Positions 24,771 through 34,585 are shown, counted from the first letter of the stretch. The stretch: 64,000 nucleotides of DNA from JANMZO01 sp031383405 (GCA_031383405.1 JANMZO010000301.1:1-64000), one strand, 5' to 3'. The notes: generated from the sequence alone by a model not told the origin. Program-made: numbers and translations.

Positions 24771-26135
24771 ATGGCTGTGAAGTTCGTCATCATCGGTGGT
24801 GGGCCCGCCGGAAATCAGGCCGCCACCTACGCGGCCCGGCTCGGGGCTGAGGTTACGTTGGTCGAACGTGACATTGTCGGTGGCGCCGCGCACCTGTGGG
24901 ACTGCATCCCTTCGAAGACGATGATTGCGACCGGCGGAGCGATGGCGTTCGCGCGTCGAGCCGAGGGAATGGGTCTCGGGGCTATCGTCCCGACCATCGA
25001 CCCCGAGGCACTCCGGGAGCGCATCATCGGTATCGAGAACCGGTTGCAGAAGTCGACGACCACCTTGCTTGGAAGTCAGGGCATCACAATCATCAAAGGC
25101 ACAGCGAAGGTCGTAGGGCCACATACCGTTTCGGTTGAGGTCGCCGACGCTGGTCGGACCGAATTGCACGCCGATGCGATCCTGGTCGCCACCGGCACCC
25201 GACCCCGCATCCCTGACTGGTGCCGGCCTGACGGTGAGCGGATTCTCACGACGCGCGAGTGTTATCCGCCGACGGAACTCCCCGAGCACATCATCGTGAT
25301 CGGCTCGGGCGTGACCGGCGTGGAGTTCGTGCACATGTTCGCGTCGTTCGGATCGAAAGTCACCCTGGTCGTGAGCCGTCAGCAGGTCCTGCCGCAGAAG
25401 GACCCCGAGGTTGCCGCTGTTCTCGAAGACGACTTTCTGCGACGAGGGGTTTCCCTTCTCAAAGGTGCCCGCGCCACGTCGATCGAGCGTGAAGGCAACG
25501 AGGTGGTCGTGAAGTGCAACGACGGTCGGATCGTACGGGGCTCGCACGCCGTGCTGGCCATCGGGTCGATTCCGAACTCCGACGGCCTCGGTCTGGAGGC
25601 GGCGGGAGTGAATCTTGACAAAGCCGGCTATGTCACGATCAACCAGCACTGTGTTTCGAACGTCGACCACATCTATGCCGCCGGCGACGTGTCGGGCAAG
25701 CTTCCGCTGAGTTCGGTGGCCTCGATGCAGGGGCGCAAAGTAGCCGAGCACGTCATGGGTCTGCACACGAGGCAGCATCGCCACCTCGACTACGACAAGG
25801 CGGCCTCTGCGATCTTTACCGAGCCTGAAATCGCCGACGTCGGACTCGCCGAAGCCGAGGCATTCTCCGAAGGCCGCAAGATCCGCGTTACCAAGGTGCC
25901 GTTCTCAGCATCGGCTAAGGCGTTGATCAACGACGACTCGCGTGGGTTCGTGAAGATCATCTCCGATCCGTACACCGGCGTCGTTCTCGGTGGTTCGATC
26001 GTCGGTCGGCACGCAGCCGAACTCATCAGCGTGATAGCGCTCGCTGTCACCGCCGGTCTGAAGGTCAGCGACATCGCCGAGTCGATGCTGGTGCACCCCG
26101 CTCTGTCCGAAGCCCTCGCCGACGCCGCCGAGTAA
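24771..26135 (+). CDS. lpdA: NAD(P)H-quinone dehydrogenase of the LpdA type
   Basis: A 454-residue flavoprotein of the pyridine nucleotide-disulfide oxidoreductase family. It has FAD-binding VIIGGGPAGNQAATYAARLG, NAD(P)-binding VIGSGVTGVEFVHMFASFG, and IYAAGDVSG. The redox-active site reads GGAAHLWDCIPSK, so the first Cys of the usual C-x4-C pair is replaced by Ala. This matches mycobacterial LpdA (Rv3303c type), which is not a lipoamide dehydrogenase but reduces quinones with NAD(P)H. The start is ATG 24771, directly before the first beta strand. A longer in-frame stretch upstream overlaps the hydrolase gene and is rejected. Confidence 0.88.
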   Translation: MAVKFVIIGGGPAGNQAATYAARLGAEVTLVERDIVGGAAHLWDCIPSKTMIATGGAMAFARRAEGMGLGAIVPTIDPEALRERIIGIENRLQKSTTTLLGSQGITIIKGTAKVVGPHTVSVEVADAGRTELHADAILVATGTRPRIPDWCRPDGERILTTRECYPPTELPEHIIVIGSGVTGVEFVHMFASFGSKVTLVVSRQQVLPQKDPEVAAVLEDDFLRRGVSLLKGARATSIEREGNEVVVKCNDGRIVRGSHAVLAIGSIPNSDGLGLEAAGVNLDKAGYVTINQHCVSNVDHIYAAGDVSGKLPLSSVASMQGRKVAEHVMGLHTRQHRHLDYDKAASAIFTEPEIADVGLAEAEAFSEGRKIRVTKVPFSASAKALINDDSRGFVKIISDPYTGVVLGGSIVGRHAAELISVIALAVTAGLKVSDIAESMLVHPALSEALADAAE

Positions 26136-26165
26136 CGCCTCCGAGCGCTCCGACGAACCGACCGG

Positions 26166-27347
26166 TCACCGGAGCAACCGGGCCCGTTGACCGGCGTTGG
26201 TTGCCAGATCGATGCATGTCCAGGCCATCGCCGCGGCGCCGTCGGCGACCGCTCGATCGGCGACCGGCGTGATACAAGCTGCGGTGAACTCGGGTTGGTG
26301 GTTTGAGGCGGGCAGGCAATTGAGACCGAGCACGGGATGGATCGAGGGCACCTTCAGGCTCACATTCGCCATGTCGGTGGATGCGCTGACCGCATGCTCT
26401 CCGTCGTGGGGTTGGCCCTCGGGACGCCGCTTCTGCGCTGCCGGAAACCTTCGGCCGAGTGCCTCCGCGTTGGCTCGGTAGATGGCCACCATGTCTTCGT
26501 CGTCGAGGAACTCGGAGTAGGGCTTCGAGTGCTGAACGATGTCGTGGGTACATCCCGTGGCCAGTGCTCCGGCTTCGAATATGCGATGGATTCGTGGCTC
26601 AAGATCCTCGAGTTCGACGATAGTACGCGAGCGCACGTACATCTTGAACAGGGTTTCATCGGGAACGATATTGGGTGCGTCGCCACCCTTTATGACAATG
26701 CCGTGCAGTCTGTCGGTCGGGCGGATGTGCTGACGCAAAAGGCCGATCCCGACCTGGGCGACGGTAATGGCATCGGCCGCATTGATTCCGAGTTGCGGGA
26801 AGGCGCTGGCGTGGGCGGTTCGGCCGTGATAGCGAACGTCGAAGTGCGATACCGACAGGCAGTGCATCCGGTCGGCTTCAACCGGGGCCGGGTGCACCAT
26901 CATCGCGGCGTGTACACCGTCGAACAGCCCCGCGTCGAGCAGGTCGAGCTTGCCGCCACCGCCTTCTTCGGCTGGGCACCCGAAAACGGTGACCCTGATG
27001 CCGAGATCGTCGGCCAGAGCGGCGAGGGCCAGCCCGGCCCCGACCGCCGCCGAAGCGATGACGTTGTGACCGCAGGCATGGCCGATTCCGGGCAGGGCGT
27101 CGTACTCCGCGCAGATACCGAGGTGCAGCGGACCCGAACCGGCCGTGGCCGTGAAGGCGGTCTCTCGTCCGGCGACGCCCATCGTGACCGTGAAGCGCGG
27201 GTCCGTCGCGAGCGCATCGGCGGTCATTCGCGATGAGATGAATTCCTCGAAAGCGAGTTCGGGGTTGGCGTGAATCCCGTGGCTCAACGTGATGAGCCGA
27301 TCCCGCGCTCCGGTCACAACATCGAGTGCAGCGGCTTTGGTGTCCAT
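26166..27347 (-). CDS. M20 family amidohydrolase
   Basis: A 393-residue metallo-amidohydrolase of the AbgB/HipO-like M20D group, which hydrolyse N-acyl amino acids or p-aminobenzoyl-glutamate. Features are LSHGIHANPELAFEEF at the start, EYDALPGIGHACGHNV with metal-binding His residues, VFGCPAEEGGGGK with the catalytic Glu, and HGRTAHASAFP. It is convergent with lpdA (stop codons 30 bp apart). The exact substrate is unknown. Confidence 0.87.
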   Translation of the reverse strand: MDTKAAALDVVTGARDRLITLSHGIHANPELAFEEFISSRMTADALATDPRFTVTMGVAGRETAFTATAGSGPLHLGICAEYDALPGIGHACGHNVIASAAVGAGLALAALADDLGIRVTVFGCPAEEGGGGKLDLLDAGLFDGVHAAMMVHPAPVEADRMHCLSVSHFDVRYHGRTAHASAFPQLGINAADAITVAQVGIGLLRQHIRPTDRLHGIVIKGGDAPNIVPDETLFKMYVRSRTIVELEDLEPRIHRIFEAGALATGCTHDIVQHSKPYSEFLDDEDMVAIYRANAEALGRRFPAAQKRRPEGQPHDGEHAVSASTDMANVSLKVPSIHPVLGLNCLPASNHQPEFTAACITPVADRAVADGAAAMAWTCIDLATNAGQRARLLR

Positions 27348-27451
27348 GCAACCGATGCTAATCAGACATCGGGGATAAAGGATTTCGCGAGGTTCCGATG
27401 TTGGTGTCCGGTGTGGGGGTTGGTGTGTCCGAGCGTTGTGGTGCGGGTTCG

Positions 27452-28591
27452 TCAGATGCCCATCTGTTTGGCGGCGAGATCACGCATGACCTCCTCGGAA
27501 CCGCCGCCGATAGCCTGCACACGGACTTCGCGATAGAGGCGTTCAACGGTGGCCCCCCGCAGGTAGCCCGCACCGCCGAAGATCTGCACGGCCTCGCGGG
27601 CACAGTATTCGAATGTGGTTGTGGCTTCGACCTTGCACTGCGCGATCTCGCCGGCCGGGTTCTCGCCGGCGTTGAGACGGTACGCGAGCAACTCCATCCA
27701 GGCCTGACACGAGTTGACCTTGCGACTCATGTCGACGATCTTGTGGCGGATCGCCTGGTTCGAGATAAGCGGTTTGCCGAAGGTGTATCGATCCTTTGCA
27801 TATGCGATCGACTCGTCGATGCACAGTTGGCTGAACGCGAGCGACTGGGCCACCAGGTCGATGCGCTCGTAGTTGAAGTTGCCCATGATGTAGCCCCAAC
27901 CCTCGTTTTCGCCCCCGATGAGGTTGCGGGTCGGCACGATGCAGTCATCGAAGTACAGGGTCGCGGTATCGGATGCCCACCAGCCCATCTTCTTCAGCGG
28001 TGTACGCGAAAGGCCCGGCGCATCGCCGGGGACCAGAAAGACACTCAACCCGTTGCGACCTGGACCGCCGGTGCGGGCCGCCAACGTGAACCAATCAGCG
28101 CGCATGCCACTGGTGATGAACGTCTTGGAGCCGTTGATGACGTAGTGGTCGCCCTTGTTGATTGCAGTCGTCGTGAGACCGGCCACATCAGATCCACCGC
28201 CCGGTTCGGTGATAGCAAGCGCGCTTATCTGCTCTCCCGCGAGTACCTTCGGCAGAACTTCCTGGCGCATCCATTCCGATCCCTGGTGGAGCACCACCGG
28301 CATCGAGATGTAGCTGCTGATTACGCCAGCGCTGACGCCACCGCTTCCGGCCTGGGCCAGCGCCTGATGGATGATTATGCGCAGAAATGCGTCGGTTCCG
28401 ATGCCACCATATTCCTCGGGGAATCCGGCTCCGAGAACACCGACTGCCGCGGCCTTCGCGTAGAGCTCCCGGGGAAACTCCTCTGCCTCGTCCCATTCGT
28501 TCACGTGGGGCGTGATTTCCTTGGCCACGAACCGGTCGAGCACCGCTCGAAATTCGCGGTGCTCATCAGAGTAAAACGGGGAAGCAGGCAT
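27452..28591 (-). CDS. Acyl-CoA dehydrogenase
   Basis: A 379-residue FAD enzyme that introduces the alpha-beta double bond into acyl-CoA. It has FLRIIIHQALAQAGSGG, SALAITEPGGGSDVAGLTTTA, ITSGMRADWFTLAART (flavin contact), LIGGENEGWGYIMGNFNYER, and the terminal QIFGGAGYLRGATVERLYREVR stretch of the fourth helical domain. Length is normal. I chose ATG 28591 (MPASPFYSDEHREFRAVLDR), which fits the family; the frame remains open to 28666. It lies 90 bp downstream of the carboxylase subunit gene on the same strand, consistent with branched-chain or odd-chain acyl-CoA breakdown feeding methylmalonyl-CoA. Confidence 0.92.
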   Translation of the reverse strand: MPASPFYSDEHREFRAVLDRFVAKEITPHVNEWDEAEEFPRELYAKAAAVGVLGAGFPEEYGGIGTDAFLRIIIHQALAQAGSGGVSAGVISSYISMPVVLHQGSEWMRQEVLPKVLAGEQISALAITEPGGGSDVAGLTTTAINKGDHYVINGSKTFITSGMRADWFTLAARTGGPGRNGLSVFLVPGDAPGLSRTPLKKMGWWASDTATLYFDDCIVPTRNLIGGENEGWGYIMGNFNYERIDLVAQSLAFSQLCIDESIAYAKDRYTFGKPLISNQAIRHKIVDMSRKVNSCQAWMELLAYRLNAGENPAGEIAQCKVEATTTFEYCAREAVQIFGGAGYLRGATVERLYREVRVQAIGGGSEEVMRDLAAKQMGI

Positions 28592-28681
28592 GTCCCTCAC
28601 GCTACCCGGGCCTTGACTGACACGCGATGGGGTGTGCTGCCGTATCCTCCGGCTGAGACACCCCACCCAATTGGCAACGGA

Positions 28682-30481
28682 TTACTCGATCACCACGACG
28701 ATGTCGCCTGCGCCGACGGTGTCGCCGGCTTTCACCTTGATCTCCTTCACAACGCCCGACTTCTCGGCATTGATCTGGTTCTCCATCTTCATGGCTTCAA
28801 GAATGATAACGGGAGCGCCGTTCTCGATGGCCTGACCGATCTCGACAAGCACCTTCACGATGGTGCCTTGCATAGGCACCGCCACGTTGCCCGAGCCGAC
28901 GCCACCGACACCCGTGCTGGCCGCAGCCCGCTTCGGCTTCGCCCCGCCACCGGCCCTACCACCGGCTCCCCCAGCGACGCCAACGACGGAAGGGGCGATG
29001 TCGGGCACCCAGGCCGTGACGCTGAAGCGCTTGCCGTTGACCTCGACGTCGAGATCGCGCCGTACCTTGGTAGGTTCCCCCTCAGCGCCGGCCGCCGGTG
29101 CAACCGGCTCGCCCTTCGTGGCAACGAGCTGTGAAAGGTCGAGTTTGTCCTCCACCCATTTCGTCGAATGGAGTCCTGCGGCGAAGTCGGGGTGTTCGAG
29201 GATGGCGATGTCGGCCGGAATCGTGGTGTGTACGCCAGTGATGATGGTTTCTTTCAACGCTCGGATCATCCGGGCGATCGCCGTGTCGCGATCTTTCCCC
29301 CACACAACCAACTTGGCGATGAGGTTGTCGTAGTACTGGCTGATGGTGTCGCCGGGCTCATAGCCCGCGTCTGTGCGCACGCCGAAGCCATCGGCCCGCA
29401 CGAACGATGTGATCGGGCCGGGGGAGGGAAGGAACTTCCCGCCCGACGGGTTCTCCGCGTTCAAACGCACTTCAATGGCATGACCCCGGCGGGACTGGTT
29501 GACCTGGTCCTGGGTCATTGGCAAGGGTTCGCCGCTGGCCACCCTGATCATCCACTCGACGAGGTCGATGCCGGTGATCATCTCGGTAACGGGATGCTCG
29601 ACTTGGAGGCGGGTGTTCATCTCGAGGAAGAAGAACTCCCCATCTTGGTAGATGAACTCCACCGTTCCGGCGTTGAAGTAACCCACAGCCTTGGCCAACT
29701 TCACCGACGCTTCGCCCATTGCGACGCGAAGTTCGTTCGAGAACAGCGGCGCCGGGCTCTCTTCGACGAGCTTCTGGTGACGCCGCTGAGCCGAACAGTC
29801 GCGTTCGCCGACCCAGACAACATTGCCGTGCTGGTCACCGATGATCTGCATCTCCACGTGGCGGGGCCACGTCAGGTACCGCTCGATGTAGGCCTCATCG
29901 CGGCCGAACGCCGACTTGGCCTCGCGCTGGGCCGAAGCCAGTTGTGTGTCGACCTCGGCGTCGCTGCGGACGATCTTCATTCCGCGACCACCGCCTCCGT
30001 ACGCAGCCTTGATCACGATCGGATAACCGAACTCGGCCCCGAAGGACCGGATGTCATCGGGGCCGGTCAGGAATTCCATGGTTCCGGGAACCATCTTGAC
30101 CCCGGCGACCTGAGCCGCTTTGCGGGAACTCACCTTGTCACCCATGACCTCGATGGCCGAAGGTGGGGGTCCGATGAACGCCACGCCCCTGTCAGTGATC
30201 AATCGGGCGAAGTCGGTGTTCTCGGAGAAGAATCCGTATCCGGGGTGGACGCCGTCGGCGCCCGACCTGTCGATGGCATCGAGGATGGCGGACGTGTTGA
30301 GATAGCTCTCGGACGACGAGTTTCCTCCGAGGGCATAAGCCTCGTCGGCGAGGCGGACGTGGAGGGCGTTCCGGTCGGCTTCGGAGTAGACCGCAACGGT
30401 GGCGATGCCCATCTCACGAGCGGTTCGGATGACACGGACAGCGATTTCGCCGCGATTGGCGATCAAGATCTTTTTCAGCAT
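28682..30481 (-). CDS. Acetyl/propionyl-CoA carboxylase alpha subunit (biotin carboxylase + BCCP)
   Basis: A 599-residue fusion that carboxylates its own biotin with ATP and bicarbonate for a partner carboxyltransferase. The biotin carboxylase part starts KKILIANRGEIAVRVIRTARE. It has the ATP-grasp loop AAYGGGGRGMKIV, ERDCSAQRRHQK, and FLEMNTRLQVEHPVTE. A Gly/Ala linker precedes the BCCP domain, where the biotin Lys is Lys565 in EAMKMEN. The architecture equals actinobacterial AccA-type subunits. The beta subunit gene is not in the window. With the nearby acyl-CoA dehydrogenase, and mcm-meaB about 11 kb away, a propionate/methylmalonyl route is plausible. Confidence 0.95.
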   Translation of the reverse strand: MLKKILIANRGEIAVRVIRTAREMGIATVAVYSEADRNALHVRLADEAYALGGNSSSESYLNTSAILDAIDRSGADGVHPGYGFFSENTDFARLITDRGVAFIGPPPSAIEVMGDKVSSRKAAQVAGVKMVPGTMEFLTGPDDIRSFGAEFGYPIVIKAAYGGGGRGMKIVRSDAEVDTQLASAQREAKSAFGRDEAYIERYLTWPRHVEMQIIGDQHGNVVWVGERDCSAQRRHQKLVEESPAPLFSNELRVAMGEASVKLAKAVGYFNAGTVEFIYQDGEFFFLEMNTRLQVEHPVTEMITGIDLVEWMIRVASGEPLPMTQDQVNQSRRGHAIEVRLNAENPSGGKFLPSPGPITSFVRADGFGVRTDAGYEPGDTISQYYDNLIAKLVVWGKDRDTAIARMIRALKETIITGVHTTIPADIAILEHPDFAAGLHSTKWVEDKLDLSQLVATKGEPVAPAAGAEGEPTKVRRDLDVEVNGKRFSVTAWVPDIAPSVVGVAGGAGGRAGGGAKPKRAAASTGVGGVGSGNVAVPMQGTIVKVLVEIGQAIENGAPVIILEAMKMENQINAEKSGVVKEIKVKAGDTVGAGDIVVVIE

Positions 30482-30690
30482 GGGTGCCTATTCTCGTCGG
30501 ATTCGCGTCCATCTCGCCAACACGGCGTCGAAAGTGGACCGGAAACAGCTGTTGCACTGCGTCTATGTGAGGTTGTTCGGCGATGCCGTGCGACCGGCAA
30601 CGGCCGGACGACCAAGACCCGAAGGAATTTCCGGGGTGGAGCCGACCAGATCGGAGGACGGCCGCGGCCGAAGGCGAATAGCCTCTGACG

Positions 30691-31791
30691 GTGCAACGTA
30701 AGGAGCAACCGAAGCGCAGACAGCGTCTTCGGGCCGGTAAGCCGCCCCGGTCATTCTGGCAATGGGCGCTGCTGGCGCTCAACGTGTTCCTCGTTGGTAT
30801 CGTCGGGCTTCTCGGACTCGGCCTGGCCTACGGAAGCTGGCGTTTCAACGGCATCGAACGCACGACGATCGCGAAAGGGGTCCTTTCCCCGGTCGACGTC
30901 ACGACTCCTCTGAACATCCTTCTCGTCGGCTCCGATAGCAGAGCCAACTTCGATGCCAGGGACAGGAAGTCTTTTGGAGATGACACGGCGGTCGAAGGCC
31001 AGCGCAGCGATTCGATGATGATTGTGCGCCTCGATCCGAAGGCGAGCGAGATCAGGGTGCTCTCGGTCCCACGCGACCTGTGGGTGACCCTGGCCGACGT
31101 CAACATCGAAGACAAGATCAACCAGGCCTTCGATGGCGGCCCGAGTCGGCTCATTTCGACTATTCAAAATAATCTGGGACTCACGATCAACCATTTTGTA
31201 CAGGTTGATTTCTCCGGTTTCCGCAAGGTCGTCGATGCGATCGACGGGGTGTCGCTCTATGTGCCATTCCCGGCTCGGGACCCCGTCACCGGACTGGACA
31301 TCCGAGTCGCCGGGTGCACAAGGTTGGTGGGTGACCAGGCCCTGGCCTTTGTCCGGAGCCGTGGGTATCAGGAGTTTCGCGGTGGGCGTTGGCACCCGGA
31401 CCCGACGGCCGATCTCGGCCGTATCAAGCGCCAGCAGCGGTTTCTCCGGCAGACGTTCCGTCAGTCGGTCGCGAACGTAGGCTTGAACCCGGTTGCTCTC
31501 GATCGTCTGCTGTCGTCGGTGATTGATACCGTCACGGTCGATGACACGTTCAAACGTCCGGAAATGCTGACCCTGGCGAGGCGACTCCGCAATGTGAACC
31601 CCGACGACGTGCTGAGTTACACCCTGCCGGTGATCAACGACACGTCGGCCGATCACCGTTCGATCCTTCGACTGTCGCAGCTCGAAGCGACCCCACTGCT
31701 CAATCTGTTCAATGGTTTCGCGCCCGACCCCAACGGCCCGGCCGTCGTGAAGCCAAACCCGGAATCGGAGAACGGTCGGCCGTGCACGTGA
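30691..31791 (+). CDS. LCP (LytR-CpsA-Psr) family cell-wall glycopolymer ligase
   Basis: A 366-residue membrane-anchored protein: basic start, one transmembrane helix (WALLALNVFLVGIVGLLGLGL), then the extracellular LCP domain. Typical motifs are LNILLVGSDSRANFD, QRSDSMMIVRLDP, VLSVPRDLWV, KINQAF, GFRKVVDAIDGVSLYV, and DLGRIKRQQRFL. LCP enzymes transfer glycopolymers from undecaprenyl carriers to peptidoglycan (arabinogalactan in mycobacteria). It starts with GTG 30691, divergent from the carboxylase gene across a 209-bp gap. It heads a run of sugar-nucleotide and glycosyltransferase genes. Confidence 0.93.
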   Translation: MQRKEQPKRRQRLRAGKPPRSFWQWALLALNVFLVGIVGLLGLGLAYGSWRFNGIERTTIAKGVLSPVDVTTPLNILLVGSDSRANFDARDRKSFGDDTAVEGQRSDSMMIVRLDPKASEIRVLSVPRDLWVTLADVNIEDKINQAFDGGPSRLISTIQNNLGLTINHFVQVDFSGFRKVVDAIDGVSLYVPFPARDPVTGLDIRVAGCTRLVGDQALAFVRSRGYQEFRGGRWHPDPTADLGRIKRQQRFLRQTFRQSVANVGLNPVALDRLLSSVIDTVTVDDTFKRPEMLTLARRLRNVNPDDVLSYTLPVINDTSADHRSILRLSQLEATPLLNLFNGFAPDPNGPAVVKPNPESENGRPCT

Positions 31792-31921
31792 GCGGTGCGG
31801 GTATCGTGAGACGCCATCGTTACAGTGAAGGCAGCTTTCGGCATCGATGCACGATCCCTCGATCACCTCGATCACCTCGATCAGAGCGACCAGAGCAACC
31901 AGAGCAGGGGAAGGGTGAAAC

Positions 31922-32794
31922 GTGAAGGGAATCATTTTGGCTGGAGGGAGCGGCACCCGCCTGCATCCCGTGACGCTCTCGGTGTCGAAGCAGTTGCTTC
32001 CCGTCTACGACAAACCAATGATCTACTATCCGCTGTCGGTTCTGATGTTGGCGGGAATCAGAGACATCCTGATCATCTCCACCCCGCACGACCTGCCCAT
32101 GTTCGAACGGCTGCTCGGTTCGGGCGAGAACATCGGTGTGACCTTCTCGTACTCGGAGCAGGCTGCGCCCAACGGGTTGGCCGAAGCGTTCATCATTGGT
32201 CGCGAGCATGTCGGAACCGACTCGGTGTGCCTCGTTCTCGGTGACAACATCTTCTACGGACACGGCCTGGGTGAAATCCTTCTCGATCAGGTGCGGGTGA
32301 TCGAGGAACACGGTGGCTGCTCGCTGTTCGGATACCGGGTCAAGGACCCCGAGCGCTACGGCGTGGCCCAGGTCGATGCTCGCGGGCAGATCCTGTCGAT
32401 CGAGGAGAAGCCCGAAGAGCCGAAGAGCGATCTGGCCGTCACGGGGCTCTACTTCTATGACAACAAGGTCGTCGACATCGCTGCGGCGCTGAAACCGTCG
32501 CCACGAGGCGAATTGGAGATCACCGACGTGAACCGCCACTATGTCGAAGCGGGCTCGGCCCGCCTGCAGAAATTCGGGCGGGGAATGGCGTGGCTCGACA
32601 CGGGTACCCACGACTCCCTGCTTGAGGCGTCTACTTTTGTGCAGGTCCTCGAACACCGACAGGGCGTGCAGATCGCCTGTATAGAAGAGATCGCGTTCGA
32701 AAACGGGTGGATTGACCGTGACCGGTTGCGGGCCTTGGCCGACCAACTTGGTAAGTCCACGTATGGTGCGTACCTCCGCCGGATCGCCGGATAG
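31922..32794 (+). CDS. rfbA: Glucose-1-phosphate thymidylyltransferase
   Basis: Makes dTDP-glucose from glucose-1-phosphate and dTTP, the first step of dTDP-L-rhamnose synthesis. The 290-residue product has the signature GIILAGGSGTRLHPVTLSVSKQLLPVYDKP, then VLGDNIFYGHGL, VTGLYFYDN, GELEITDVNRHYVE and WLDTGTHDSLLEAS. Length is standard. It precedes rfbD by 3 bp. rfbB and rfbC are not in the window. Just upstream (31858-31880) is a short repeat of CTCGATCAC. Confidence 0.95.
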   Translation: MKGIILAGGSGTRLHPVTLSVSKQLLPVYDKPMIYYPLSVLMLAGIRDILIISTPHDLPMFERLLGSGENIGVTFSYSEQAAPNGLAEAFIIGREHVGTDSVCLVLGDNIFYGHGLGEILLDQVRVIEEHGGCSLFGYRVKDPERYGVAQVDARGQILSIEEKPEEPKSDLAVTGLYFYDNKVVDIAAALKPSPRGELEITDVNRHYVEAGSARLQKFGRGMAWLDTGTHDSLLEASTFVQVLEHRQGVQIACIEEIAFENGWIDRDRLRALADQLGKSTYGAYLRRIAG

Positions 32795-32797
32795 ACC

Positions 32798-33679
32798 ATG
32801 CGCGTGCTCATTACCGGAGGCGCCGGACAACTCGGGACCGAGCTCGCGGGGGTGTGTCTGGCCGCGCACGACGAGGTGCTGCTCGCTTCTCGCGAGGTGC
32901 TCGACATCACGAACCGCGATCAGTCGTTGCAGGTGGTTGAAGCGTATCGCCCCGATGTCGTGATGCACTGTGCGGCATGGACCGATGTCGATGGTTGCGA
33001 AACTGACCCGGCGAAGGCCTATCTGGTCAACGCGCTCGGGTGTCGGATCATCGCGGAAGCCGTAGCGCTCCAGCGCGGCCGCACGCGTCTGGTCGCCCTT
33101 TCCACCGATTACGTCTTCAACGGCGTGGGTGGAGGGCCCAACGGGGGAGTGCCCTACACCGAGTGGGACGTACCGGCACCGCTGTCCATGTACGGCAAGT
33201 CGAAGCTGGCGGGGGAGCGGGAGGTCGCCGAAATACTGGGGCCCGATGCCACGACGGTCCGGGCGAGTTGGGTGTGCGGTGCCTTCGGGAAGAATTTCCT
33301 GAAGACGATGCACCGGTTGGCGACGGCCGACCCCGTGAAGACCGTCACCGTGGTCGATGACCAGATCGGTTGTCCCACGTTTACGATTGACCTGGCCCGC
33401 CAACTCCGAATGCTGGCGGTCGGACGCTACCCCGGCGTCTTCCACGTATCGAACGAGGGGTCACTTTCGTGGTGTGACTTCGCCAGGACCATCTTTGAGG
33501 CGGCGGGTCACAAACCTGACCGGATCATCGCCATCGCTTCGTCGGAGCTCATGCCGACCCGGCCCGCTCCGCGGCCATCGTTCTCGGTGCTCGACAACGC
33601 TGCGGTCCGTGGCCTCGGGTTGGCAGCCATGCCACCGTGGCAGCCGGCCCTCGCTGAAGCTATCCGTGTGATTTCCTGA
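32798..33679 (+). CDS. rfbD: dTDP-4-dehydrorhamnose reductase
   Basis: Reduces dTDP-4-dehydro-L-rhamnose to dTDP-L-rhamnose with NAD(P)H. The 293-residue SDR-type enzyme has the nucleotide-binding LITGGAGQLGTELAGV, AAWTDVDGCETDPAKAYLVN, STDYVFNG, and the catalytic Y-x3-K as YGKSKLAGE. It lies between rfbA and a glycosyltransferase with 0-3 bp gaps, so the three form an operon. Confidence 0.95.
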   Translation: MRVLITGGAGQLGTELAGVCLAAHDEVLLASREVLDITNRDQSLQVVEAYRPDVVMHCAAWTDVDGCETDPAKAYLVNALGCRIIAEAVALQRGRTRLVALSTDYVFNGVGGGPNGGVPYTEWDVPAPLSMYGKSKLAGEREVAEILGPDATTVRASWVCGAFGKNFLKTMHRLATADPVKTVTVVDDQIGCPTFTIDLARQLRMLAVGRYPGVFHVSNEGSLSWCDFARTIFEAAGHKPDRIIAIASSELMPTRPAPRPSFSVLDNAAVRGLGLAAMPPWQPALAEAIRVIS

Positions 33680-34585
33680 ATGCCTGCCTCCAACCACGCC
33701 AACCCTTCACCGTCAACGGCCCGCCCGGATGGGCTCGACGCGGTGGATGCCATCGTCGTGAACTTCAACGCCGCCGAGGATTTGCGGGCCTGTCTCTCAT
33801 CGCTTCTTCCCGAACCGGTGGCGCGGATCATTGTCGTCGACAACGATTCACACGACTCGTCGGCATCCATCGTCGAGATGATGGCCCGCTCCGATCCGCG
33901 GGTCGAATGGCTTCCGACCGGTCGAAACCTGGGTTTCGGTTCCGGCGCAAACCGGGGTATTGCGGCCGCTACCGCCCCGTTTGTCCTGCTGCTCAACCCT
34001 GATGCCGAAGTCGAAGCGGGGGCGGTTGGCGAGCTGCGGTCCGCGTTGGTGGTCGATGGGACTCTCGGGGTCGTGGGACCCGTGGTGACGAGCTTCGACG
34101 GCCTCCGGTACCCGTCGGCCAGATCCTTCCCGAACATGGTCGACGCGATGGCCCACGGTGCGCTGGGACTGATCGCCCCGAAGAACCGGTGGTCGGCGCG
34201 GTACCGGACCCCGGACCGGATCGACTGGGTGTCGGGGACGGCAATGCTGTTGAGAACGGCGGCCGTGGAGGAGATCGGAGGCTTCGATGAGTCGTACTTC
34301 ATGTACGTCGAAGACGTCGACCTGTGTTGGCGGCTTGCGAAGGCGGGCTGGCGGACCGGGTTTGTCTCCCGGGCGACGGTCCGGCATCGGATCGGGGGGT
34401 CCAGCGAACAGCGTCCGTACCGCATGATCGTCGCGCACCACCGTTCGCTGTGGCGCTTCGCCTATTCGACCACGACCGGCATGTCGCGGTTCGCGCTTCC
34501 TGTCGTTGCCCTCGGTCTGGTGGCAAGAACGGTCGTGGCGTCGGCCGCACGACGGGTTCGCAAGTTGCCGCCGGCTGCGCAGTAG
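33680..34585 (+). CDS. Family 2 glycosyltransferase, probably rhamnosyltransferase
   Basis: A 301-residue GT-A enzyme that starts immediately after the rfbD stop. It has VDAIVVNFNAAEDLRACLSS, IIVVDNDSHDSS, GRNLGFGSGANRGIA, the DXD-type LLNPDAEVE, WVSGTAMLLRTAAVEEIGGFDESYFMYVEDVDLCWR (acceptor and catalytic region) and VRHRIGGSS. The pattern matches WbbL-like rhamnosyltransferases. The donor is inferred to be dTDP-rhamnose from the two genes before it. In mycobacteria the WbbL linker rhamnosyltransferase acts in arabinogalactan attachment. Confidence 0.85.
   Translation: MPASNHANPSPSTARPDGLDAVDAIVVNFNAAEDLRACLSSLLPEPVARIIVVDNDSHDSSASIVEMMARSDPRVEWLPTGRNLGFGSGANRGIAAATAPFVLLLNPDAEVEAGAVGELRSALVVDGTLGVVGPVVTSFDGLRYPSARSFPNMVDAMAHGALGLIAPKNRWSARYRTPDRIDWVSGTAMLLRTAAVEEIGGFDESYFMYVEDVDLCWRLAKAGWRTGFVSRATVRHRIGGSSEQRPYRMIVAHHRSLWRFAYSTTTGMSRFALPVVALGLVARTVVASAARRVRKLPPAAQ

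Noticed and set aside
26337..27236. Long open frames opposite the M20 gene, and similar frames opposite mcm, acyl-CoA dehydrogenase and the carboxylase gene
   Set aside because: High GC makes long antisense frames common. The opposite strands carry clear family motifs, these do not.
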